A DNA stretch of 22,968 nt from Eggerthellales bacterium UBA948 (GTDB taxonomy: Bacteria > Actinomycetota > Coriobacteriia > Coriobacteriales > UBA8131). Under the pieces are notes generated by a model. The model was not told where the DNA came from. It was given only the letters and a program-made list of their open reading frames with translations, and did not search any database. Where the stretch lies: contig DBCW01000081.1 in NCBI GenBank assembly GCA_002293265.1, positions 1-22,968 on the forward strand, read 5' to 3'. Below are positions 15,015 to 21,028 of this stretch, piece by piece. Made by a program: the position numbers and the translations under genes. Within the stretch, counting starts at the first letter, position 1. Every line of letters starts with the position of its first letter.

Positions 15015-16511
15015 TTGGATGAAATAAACTCCAAGAAAGAAAAATCTTCAAATAATCTCTCGATTCTTATTTCACTTATTGATGCACACACAACATTATC
15101 TATCATTGCCTTTGCCTGTTATTGGGCATGGATTTTTACGTGTTACTGGGGCGGTGTCCTCAACCCAAGCTCTGAAACCTTGAGCTCTCTAGATTATATC
15201 AGTCGCTCTGGAGCACTCTGCGCTCAAGCACTGGGACTTGGCTTTATAGCAATATTTTGGAAAACCTTTTCAACAACTATAGGCCAGCGATTTCTTACTA
15301 TATTTATGATAGCTTGTGCTCCTCTTAGCAGCCTAAGCGTTTTATTACCCACACTTGGAATACCTGTATCCGACTGGCTTACTATTGCCTTCTTTTTTCT
15401 GTTTGGATGTGCTCATGCCTTTTTGTTTCTAAGAATTGGGCTCATTCTTGATACAATAAATGGTCGTGTTCTAAGTTTCTCTATTGCCATAGCTGTCCTC
15501 ACGAGCTGTGCTTTCTATGCCTTTCTAATCACCTTAAGCGGTGAAGTTCAGTTAATAACCCTCATGATCGTGCCGTGGGTTTGCTGTCTCATGGTTTTCG
15601 CTGCACGTCCAAGCGGAAAACTAATTATTCCTAATACTATGGAAGATTCAAAACAGGGCAAAGGAAACTATCTTTCTGCTGCAAGAGAATTTCGTTATTT
15701 CTTTATTCAGCTCTTGTTATATAGCATTGTGTTCTCAGCAATTCAAATGTTCATGTCTTTTACGCCTATTATCTTTCCCCAGGAGACAATTATGGGTGTA
15801 GCAATACTTGTATCGGGCGCAGTAATGCTGATATACAGTATCGCTGTAAGCAGATATGTGCCTGCTGGATCATTTTTATGGTACCTTTTACCTATCGTTG
15901 CGCTCGCACTATTGCCACTCTCTCTCGTTGACGGGCAAGGTCAAATTATTTGTTTTTTGATAGTTGCTTTTGGATTTACATGCTTTGACATGCTTTCTGT
16001 CTATCAGCTTACTGGATTGATCAAGTTTCACAATCTTAGTGTTGTGAGATATTTTGCTTTAGGTAGATTTGCAAATGCATTGGGCATGGCCATCGGTTGG
16101 CTTTTTGCTCTTGGTCTTATTTCAATAGTCAACTCTGCTGAGATGATTCTTGCTTATGGATCAACAGCTCTTGTTTCACTACTTGTCATAATACTTGCCG
16201 TACTTAACAAACCCAGTATTAAAATCTCTCCTTCTGCTCCCATAAGTGACGACAGTGCAATGCGAAAACCTTGGAAACAATGCTGCACCGAAATATGTGA
16301 GCAATCCGGGCTTTCACCACGCGAAATCGAAGTATTCATTATGCTCGCACGAGGGCGCACGGCACGCATGATATGTGAGAAACTATATATCTCCGAGTCA
16401 ACTGCAAAATCTCATATTTATCATATTTATCAAAAGACCGGATTTCACACGCATCAAGAGCTTATCGAAGAGGTTGAGAAGCGTTACTACGCAACTGAAG
16501 CTCAAACTTAA
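15015..16511 (+). CDS. LuxR-family transcriptional regulator with a multi-pass membrane sensor domain
   Basis: A 498-residue regulator. Residues about 18-400 hold roughly 12 hydrophobic helices arranged like an MFS transporter, probably sensing a ligand in or through the membrane. Residues about 430-490 are a LuxR/FixJ-type HTH with GLSPREIEVFIMLARGR, then ARMICEKLYISESTAKSHIY and HIYQKTGFHTHQEL. This architecture is strongly expanded in Eggerthellaceae, where such genes typically sit beside the molybdoenzyme operons they control. The start is TTG 15015, with GGGAGG 6 nt upstream; the ATG 4 nt later is out of frame. It faces, convergently, the molybdoenzyme/SpoVA operon. The ligand is likely the substrate of that operon (inference). 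Confidence 0.9.
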   Translation: MDEINSKKEKSSNNLSILISLIDAHTTLSIIAFACYWAWIFTCYWGGVLNPSSETLSSLDYISRSGALCAQALGLGFIAIFWKTFSTTIGQRFLTIFMIACAPLSSLSVLLPTLGIPVSDWLTIAFFFLFGCAHAFLFLRIGLILDTINGRVLSFSIAIAVLTSCAFYAFLITLSGEVQLITLMIVPWVCCLMVFAARPSGKLIIPNTMEDSKQGKGNYLSAAREFRYFFIQLLLYSIVFSAIQMFMSFTPIIFPQETIMGVAILVSGAVMLIYSIAVSRYVPAGSFLWYLLPIVALALLPLSLVDGQGQIICFLIVAFGFTCFDMLSVYQLTGLIKFHNLSVVRYFALGRFANALGMAIGWLFALGLISIVNSAEMILAYGSTALVSLLVIILAVLNKPSIKISPSAPISDDSAMRKPWKQCCTEICEQSGLSPREIEVFIMLARGRTARMICEKLYISESTAKSHIYHIYQKTGFHTHQELIEEVEKRYYATEAQT

Positions 16512-16570
16512 ACAAATCATTTGAGCACATCAAACAACATGTACCTTAAACAACAAAGACCTGTGTCAAC

Positions 16571-16729
16571 TTATGACTTGCGTTTGCCAATACCTGGTTT
16601 AGGCGGAAACTTAAAGCCGCAGTTATTACAAATAACGACACCCGGTACATTTTCATAGCCACACATTGCACAGGTCTCTAATGAGTATTTCTTTTTACAC
16701 TTGCCACAGTTTCGACAAGGATAACACAT
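16571..16729 (-). CDS. Small double zinc-ribbon protein (52 aa)
   Basis: A short gene that is easily missed. ATG 16729 has AAGGAG 7 nt upstream and encodes 52 residues with eight or nine cysteines: MCYPCRNCGKC, then TCAMCGYEN and ICNNCGFKFPPKPG, ending in a basic tail GKRKS. The paired CxxC knuckles (C5/C8/C11 region, C20/C23, C34/C37) indicate one or two zinc ribbons, or less likely an Fe-S or rubredoxin-like site. It is the last gene of the molybdoenzyme/SpoVA operon, 89 nt after the SpoVAE-like gene across a hairpin. Function unknown; a metal-binding or protein-binding accessory is plausible. Confidence 0.72.
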   Translation of the reverse strand: MCYPCRNCGKCKKKYSLETCAMCGYENVPGVVICNNCGFKFPPKPGIGKRKS

Positions 16730-16750
16730 ATACTTCTCCTTAAGATCGGC

Positions 16751-16780
16751 AAGGAGGCCGTATACATTTACGACCTCCTT
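16751..16780. other. Hairpin between the SpoVAE-like gene and the zinc-ribbon gene
   Basis: AAGGAGG and CCTCCTT (16751-16757 and 16774-16780), with a further CGTA/TACG pairing inside and a TACATT loop. There is no U-tract on either strand, so it is not a standard terminator. Read on the minus strand it could sequester an AGGAGG-like element or act as an RNA-processing or partial read-through site before the last gene. Confidence 0.5.
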
Positions 16781-16818
16781 TATGCGAGATGTAAAACAGC
16801 ACTACTTTGCGGTAATTG

Positions 16819-17205
16819 TTACTCTGATATTTTGGCACCACGTGTAACGGTTTTAGCGTCAGAGGCAATAGCACTTCTTATCATACCCGCAACAATACCT
16901 ATAATCATGAGTGACAAGAAAACGCCTAGCACTGTAACAATAGGAATCCAATTTCCTTGAAATAATGCCACCAGGGCTCCGGTCACTCCAGCACCTGCAT
17001 CCATCACCATGATAGCCATTCCGGCACCACCATACATTTCAAGCACTGCTATTGCTCCAAGAGGAAGTAAGACTGCGCCAATTGAAAAACCGATAATCAA
17101 AATCTCTGGCGGTTTTAGTTTTGTTAGCATCATGAACAGTTGAAAAACTGCGCAAAGCCCGCCGCCAATCAAAAATGCAAGTAAAAAACCAACTGCTATG
17201 TCCAT
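16819..17205 (-). CDS. SpoVAE-like (SpoVA family) membrane protein
   Basis: A 128-residue protein with about four transmembrane helices. The N-terminus AFLIGGGLCAVFQLFMMLTK followed by LKPPEILIIGFSIGAVL closely follows the SpoVAE pattern (FLVGGLICxxGQ...TKLTPxxILV...GxxLG), and AGAGVTGAL lies where SpoVAE has its Gly-rich segment. In spore formers, SpoVA proteins form the channel that moves calcium-dipicolinate. Nothing else here suggests sporulation, so the protein is probably repurposed. ATG 17205 follows AAGGAG at 6 nt. It lies 9 nt after the SpoVAC-like gene in the molybdoenzyme operon. A transporter or membrane anchor for that system is the likely role; family call is fairly sure, function is inference. 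Confidence 0.65.
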   Translation of the reverse strand: MDIAVGFLLAFLIGGGLCAVFQLFMMLTKLKPPEILIIGFSIGAVLLPLGAIAVLEMYGGAGMAIMVMDAGAGVTGALVALFQGNWIPIVTVLGVFLSLMIIGIVAGMIRSAIASDAKTVTRGAKISE

Positions 17206-17214
17206 CGTGTCTCC

Positions 17215-17604
17215 TTACAAAACAAAAGTGATTACAAGGGCAACAATAATTGCTGTAATCGATCCGGCTCCGATCACATACCAAACAAGCTTTGCGCTGG
17301 CCAATACTCCCGAAACTGCTGAACCCTTTTCCTCATTAACTCTACAAAACGTACCTGCTGCAGCGGCAGCTAATCCGCTAAAAGGAAGAATCGCACCAAA
17401 TCCACCTATTTTCTCGATCTTTTGATAGACCCCCAACGGAAAGGTGATCAAAGTAAAAAAGCCCATTAGTATCAAGGTGCCCGGCCCAACAATTGGCGAG
17501 GAAGAGCCAAAAACTGCAGCTAAGATTGTAAAAAATAGCTGTCCGAGAAGTGCCAATGAACCACCCACTAAGAACGCCATTGCGATTTTTTTAATGTACT
17601 CCAT
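17215..17604 (-). CDS. SpoVAC-like (SpoVA family) membrane protein
   Basis: A 129-residue protein with about four transmembrane helices. AMAFLVGGSLALLGQLFF matches the start of SpoVAC/SpoVAEB proteins. LGVYQKIEKIGGFGAILPFSG corresponds to their LGxYDKIxxxAGAGxxVPxTGFA block, and the following EEKGSAVSGVLASAKLVWYVIG fits their 'G...G...MF...GPVI' region. It lies 8 nt after the Fe-S subunit gene (stop TAG at 17613-17615) with AGGAG at 6 nt before ATG 17604, and 9 nt before the SpoVAE-like gene. Together they make a two-component SpoVA pair lacking the other SpoVA subunits (A, B, D, F). Substrate is unknown; a small carboxylate or aromatic acid is a reasonable guess from dipicolinate. Confidence 0.65.
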   Translation of the reverse strand: MEYIKKIAMAFLVGGSLALLGQLFFTILAAVFGSSSPIVGPGTLILMGFFTLITFPLGVYQKIEKIGGFGAILPFSGLAAAAAGTFCRVNEEKGSAVSGVLASAKLVWYVIGAGSITAIIVALVITFVL

Positions 17605-17612
17605 GACAGCTC

Positions 17613-17948
17613 CTAAATAGCGTATAGCACTTGCTTATTGTGGCTGGATACTTCCTTTACAAGATCCTCAAGCGAACCATACTTCATGCAGTCAGCTTGG
17701 CAATGCTGAACGCAACTTGGCAGCTTTCCTTTCGCAGCACGCTCTGCGCAAAGTGTGCACATATCGGTAAATACCGGCATGAAGCTGTACTGCCACTTCC
17801 TTTCGTCTATCTGCCAAGGTCCAACCTGAAACACCTTGACTCCGCTTTGACCTACAGGAAATCCAAATTCCATCTGGCAGGCCATTTCACAGCTATGGCA
17901 ACCAGTACACCAGTCATAATCAATAAGAATTCCGCTTTTTTCAGCCAT
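17613..17948 (-). CDS. 4Fe-4S dicluster electron-transfer subunit of the molybdoenzyme
   Basis: A small (111 aa) DmsB/HycB-like protein carrying electrons to or from the molybdopterin subunit. The cysteines are C14-x2-C17-x2-C20-x3-C24 (WCTGCHSCEMAC) and C64-x2-C67-x11-C79-x3-C83 (MCTLCAER...SCVQHC), plus an extra C87. That is enough for two [4Fe-4S] clusters, fewer than the four of full DmsB. No signal peptide or membrane segment, so it is cytoplasmic. I favour ATG 17948, with GGAG 7 nt upstream and a start that matches relatives. An in-frame ATG at 17960 (adding MENK) overlaps the end of the upstream gene by 11 bp and is also possible. The PWQIDERKWQYSFMP block is typical of Eggerthellaceae subunits of this kind. 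Confidence 0.88.
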   Translation of the reverse strand: MAEKSGILIDYDWCTGCHSCEMACQMEFGFPVGQSGVKVFQVGPWQIDERKWQYSFMPVFTDMCTLCAERAAKGKLPSCVQHCQADCMKYGSLEDLVKEVSSHNKQVLYAI

Positions 17949-17949
17949 T

Positions 17950-20193
17950 TTATTCTCCATCCTTTACCTTATAGAGTTTGACAAGCATGCATTTATAGTT
18001 GGATCCAAACCCACTTTTACCCGGAACCCACGGCACGCTGTTATTTATATTTAGATCAAAGACATCAAAAAGCTTCTCGGGATCACCTTCCGGATACCAC
18101 CAAGCATGATCTGTGGAGCAATACTTTGAATTAAGCAAAACGGTGGTAATCTGCACTTTTCGCTTAGCCCTGCCACGCTGGTTTTCAACCCAGACCCAAT
18201 CGCCGTCTTTTAATCCGTATTCACTTGCAGCTTCCGGATGAACCTCGATAATAGGATCAGGTCGCATAGCTCTCAGACGCGGAATATTACGATGCTCGGA
18301 GTGGAACATACCCCAATTGCGAGCGCCTGTTGTAAGTATCAGTGGATACTCGTTAAGAAGTTCTGGCGTAGATGTAGGGCCCGGATCAGGTTCTCCAAAA
18401 TATGGTAACGGGTCAAGATCGGCATTTGCATATTGAGTTGCCCATAGTTCGATGCGCCCTGTGGGAGTATTAAAGCCTGGTTGGCCGTCTTGCCGCAACA
18501 TACCTTTAGCATGTCGATCATAGCTAAACTGTGGGTAGGCAGGTGCAATTTCGCGCATTCCCTTAAAGTCATAGCCTGTCCCATCATATACTGCTGAGAA
18601 CATTTCCTGAACGTCTTTCCATGGCCAAGCACTTGGGTTAAAGCGACGTCCTAACTCAAGATTTATCTCCATATCAGAGCGACACTCACCAACCGAAGTA
18701 CACTTATTGATGGTCTCACCCCTCTGCGGGCCATCACCAACACGAATCCCATCACGCTCGGGAAATGTTGCTGCCGGGAGAACATAATCAGCAAGAGCCA
18801 TGATAGTTGGAGTCATGAATAGATCGATGCAAACCACAATGTCAAGATTTCTAGCAGCGTTATAAAAGCGTTTGGGATCTGCGCCCATACAAGCAATGGT
18901 ATTAGTGGTCTGAAGCCATGCGCCTTTTATTGCGTATGGATCAGCTGTTTCCATTTGAGCCATCATCTCATCAGCTTGCAGTGTGGCAAAGCCATGATGA
19001 AGCAATGGGTATTTTTGGAGACCAATACGCTTTGCTTCTTGTTCTGGGGTAAGCAAGTCCGACCCAAAACCACCGCCATAAAATAGGATTTCTGGAGGGG
19101 CAATCATGCATCCCGGCTTTTCAATGTAGCCGCATATCTGATAAATTGCTGCAATTGCCTGGATAGCTGGAAGCGCTTCACGCACCATGTCTACTGCTAG
19201 ACCCCATTGAATGCATCCGTTTTTAGCATTACCAAATGCACGCGCTGCCATACGAATATCTTCAGCCTCAAGCCAACAAATGTTGGCTACTTTTTCTACA
19301 GGATATTCCTGCACGCGCTTGCATAGCTCATCAAAACCATAACACCACTTATCAACAAACTCTTTATCATACAGCTCTTCATTAATAATGACGTTTAGCA
19401 TACCTAGAGCAAGAGCAGCATCGGTACCGGGACGAATTGCCAAATTGACCTCAGCACGCCTGCCCAACCAAGTCATGCGAGGATCAACAGTGATAATTTT
19501 CATACCGCGCTTCATAAGGTCTGTAACCCAATGGCCAAAAAAACCATCGGAATTGGAAATAAGCGGATTATTGCCCCACAAGATCATTACTTCAGGAACT
19601 TCATATTGTTCATTGTCATAACGATCGACAAATTGTTGTGAGCAGTCACACACCCAAAATGATCCGGTAGTAGACATCATTCCAGAAACGCGCGGCAGAT
19701 AACATGCAAGGCCCGAGAGTGGAAACCCGTAATTTGGGCTTCCAAACGACCACGCCAAGCGTGATATCCAGCTAGCAATATCACGGCCGGTTCCCTGAAG
19801 AAACACTATCGATTCCGGTCCAGAGCTGTCAGCAATTTCGTTAAACTTTGCTTCAATATCGTCAAGTGCCTCATCCCAAGATATACGCTCAAATTCATTC
19901 TTTCCACGCTTATCTTTATCTCGCTTCATGGGGTAAAGCAAACGCTTATCGCTATTAGTAACCTCAGGTAAATCTAGACAGCGTACGCACAGACGTCCTT
20001 TGTTGAATGGGTTTTCCGGATCACCTTCTACTTTCACTAACTTACCTTCATCGTTGGTATACATCAACACACCGCATCCAAGATGACAACCGGGTCCGGT
20101 CCAAGCACTTCCTCGCGTTACCGTATACCCCTCCTCTTCATAGCGCCAAGGTTTCTCGTGCTCAACGAGAACGTACTTTTTTTCTTCTGACAT
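17950..20193 (-). CDS. Molybdopterin-dependent oxidoreductase, catalytic subunit
   Basis: A 747-residue DMSO-reductase-superfamily enzyme with bis-MGD cofactor. Visible parts are an N-terminal Fe-S site (C36-x3-C40...C69-x2-C72), the FERISWDEALD block, GSPNYGFPLSGLACYLPR where C164 is the probable Mo ligand, and MILWGNNPLISNSDG. Further along are ITVDPRMTWLGRRAE, LADYVLPAATFPERDG and LTTGARNWGMFHSEHRNIP. The C-terminal molydop-binding domain has VHPEAASEYGLKDGDWVWVE. There is no Tat signal, so unlike most Eggerthella reductases it should be cytoplasmic. ATG 20193 follows AAAGGA. It is the first gene of an operon with the Fe-S subunit, two SpoVA-like proteins and a zinc ribbon. The substrate cannot be read from the sequence; reductase, dehydrogenase, dehydroxylase or hydroxytransferase activity are all possible. 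Confidence 0.92.
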   Translation of the reverse strand: MSEEKKYVLVEHEKPWRYEEEGYTVTRGSAWTGPGCHLGCGVLMYTNDEGKLVKVEGDPENPFNKGRLCVRCLDLPEVTNSDKRLLYPMKRDKDKRGKNEFERISWDEALDDIEAKFNEIADSSGPESIVFLQGTGRDIASWISRLAWSFGSPNYGFPLSGLACYLPRVSGMMSTTGSFWVCDCSQQFVDRYDNEQYEVPEVMILWGNNPLISNSDGFFGHWVTDLMKRGMKIITVDPRMTWLGRRAEVNLAIRPGTDAALALGMLNVIINEELYDKEFVDKWCYGFDELCKRVQEYPVEKVANICWLEAEDIRMAARAFGNAKNGCIQWGLAVDMVREALPAIQAIAAIYQICGYIEKPGCMIAPPEILFYGGGFGSDLLTPEQEAKRIGLQKYPLLHHGFATLQADEMMAQMETADPYAIKGAWLQTTNTIACMGADPKRFYNAARNLDIVVCIDLFMTPTIMALADYVLPAATFPERDGIRVGDGPQRGETINKCTSVGECRSDMEINLELGRRFNPSAWPWKDVQEMFSAVYDGTGYDFKGMREIAPAYPQFSYDRHAKGMLRQDGQPGFNTPTGRIELWATQYANADLDPLPYFGEPDPGPTSTPELLNEYPLILTTGARNWGMFHSEHRNIPRLRAMRPDPIIEVHPEAASEYGLKDGDWVWVENQRGRAKRKVQITTVLLNSKYCSTDHAWWYPEGDPEKLFDVFDLNINNSVPWVPGKSGFGSNYKCMLVKLYKVKDGE

Positions 20194-20238
20194 TTCCTAT
20201 CCTTTCTCCAGATGAGAAGACAGCGCAAGCTGTCAACG

Positions 20239-20256
20239 TAAGGTCTGCTTACCTTA
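20239..20256. promoter_or_regulatory. 18-bp dyad upstream of the molybdoenzyme operon, candidate LuxR-type operator
   Basis: TAAGGT (20239-20244) and ACCTTA (20251-20256) are exact complements 6 nt apart. It lies 46 nt before the ATG of the molybdoenzyme gene. The size is close to the roughly 20-bp dyads bound by LuxR-type dimers, and a LuxR-type gene is the nearest regulator. Inference only. Confidence 0.35.
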
Positions 20257-20340
20257 AAAGGAAGGAAGTCTTTTAGCATCCGTCTGTGGGTGCAAAAAGG
20301 CAAGTCAGCAACTTTTAATGACTAAAAAGGTGCAGTCAGT

Positions 20341-20505
20341 CAAATAGTACTATGTTCTGAATATTCGTCTGCCTTGAAGTCTTGGGGTCGTATTTAATAC
20401 GCGCCGTCTTTACATACCAGGCAACTCCTAAGCAAACAACGATATTGTACCCAGCAACACCAGTACTTGCTTGGACAGACTTGGCGCAAGCTAAACAACA
20501 CCTGA
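20341..20505 (-). pseudogene. Decayed msrA fragment
   Basis: On the minus strand the stretch encodes GYNIVVCLGVAWYVKTARIK followed by YDP, which lines up with [22 protein letters not shown] of the intact MsrA at 14111-14656. At DNA level GGGTCGTA-TTAATA-GC-CCGTCT is shared around 20385-20407. The frame continues on both sides without recognisable MsrA sequence, the start and the GCFWG active site are absent, and the final GA[TS]GYAE core is altered. It is a remnant of a second, diverged msrA. Confidence 0.6.
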
Positions 20506-20539
20506 CCTAAAAGCAATAAAAACGACACCCCTCAAACGC

Positions 20540-20592
20540 TTGACAAAGCGCACTTAAACAAATAAATTACAGTTGAATGATTGTTCAACTGT
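20540..20592 (+). promoter_or_regulatory. Promoter and ArsR-type operator of the metal-resistance operon
   Basis: TTGACA (20540-20545), a 17-bp spacer and TAAATT (20563-20568) form a good promoter. Immediately after the -10 is the inverted repeat ACAGTTGAA (20569-20577)-N6-TTCAACTGT (20584-20592), containing the TTGAA...TTCAA core usual for ArsR/SmtB/CadC operators. Repressor bound here would cover the transcription start. A second ACAGTTGAA half-site lies at 20983-20991 before the ATPase gene. Confidence 0.75.
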
Positions 20593-20607
20593 TTAAGGTG
20601 AAGTAAC

Positions 20608-20961
20608 GTGATTGATAATATTTGTGATTGCGATGTCATCCATCAAGATGTGGTGGATTACGTAAGCGAAAGAATGCCTCAAAATGATGAGTTCTATGCT
20701 CTGGCAAATCTGTACAAAATGTTTGCCGACAGCACCAGGATCAAGATTCTTTGGGCGCTTTCTTGTAAAGATATGTGTGTCTGTGACTTGGCGGCGTTAT
20801 TAGGCATGACCAAATCAGCCATTTCTCATCAACTTAAATCGCTGCGGTTATCTAACCTTGTTAGACCCGACAGGCAGGGCAAGATTGTTTTTTACTCACT
20901 TGCTGATGATCATGTAAAGGAGATCTTTATTAAGGGCTTTGAACATACTCATCATCAGTAA
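20608..20961 (+). CDS. ArsR/SmtB-family metal-sensing repressor, CadC-like
   Basis: A 117-residue winged-helix repressor released from DNA by Cd(II), Pb(II) or Zn(II). It shows both sensor sites of CadC almost residue for residue. The alpha3N site has C57-x-C59 (MCVCDLA; CadC C58/C60) plus N-terminal C6 and C8. The alpha5 site has D100, H102, H113 and H116 (CadC D101/H103/H114/E117). The HTH is LAALLGMTKSAISHQLKSLR, and the wing ends in GKIVFYSLAD. GTG 20608 has AAGGTG 7 nt upstream. It sits under its own operator and directly before the metal-export ATPase. Zn versus Cd/Pb preference needs biochemical data; having both sites suggests a thiolate Cd/Pb sensor. Confidence 0.92.
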   Translation: MIDNICDCDVIHQDVVDYVSERMPQNDEFYALANLYKMFADSTRIKILWALSCKDMCVCDLAALLGMTKSAISHQLKSLRLSNLVRPDRQGKIVFYSLADDHVKEIFIKGFEHTHHQ

Positions 20962-21028
20962 TTCGTAAAAATTTTTAAGCAGACAGTTGAACAGTAAAGC
21001 AACTATTCAATATAAAAGGAAAACGAAA
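20962..21028. promoter_or_regulatory. Second ArsR-type half-site before the ATPase gene
   Basis: ACAGTTGAA (20983-20991), identical to the left arm of the main operator, is followed by TTCAA at 21005-21009, giving a loose TTGAA-N13-TTCAA dyad. It may allow separate control of the ATPase gene. No clear promoter hexamers accompany it. Confidence 0.4.

Larger units (their letters stand above)
20194..20539. other. Upstream region of the molybdoenzyme operon
   Basis: No intact gene. It holds a 6-bp hairpin GACAGC-GCAA-GCTGTC (20219-20234), an 18-bp dyad (20239-20256), and a decayed msrA fragment (about 20341-20505). A minus-strand TTGACA at 20237-20232 could serve as a -35 for the molybdoenzyme operon, but the expected -10 position is poor. 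Confidence 0.5.

Noticed and set aside
16154..16369. Minus-strand frame inside the LuxR-type gene
   Set aside because: Opposite the clear LuxR HTH coding sequence; no independent support.
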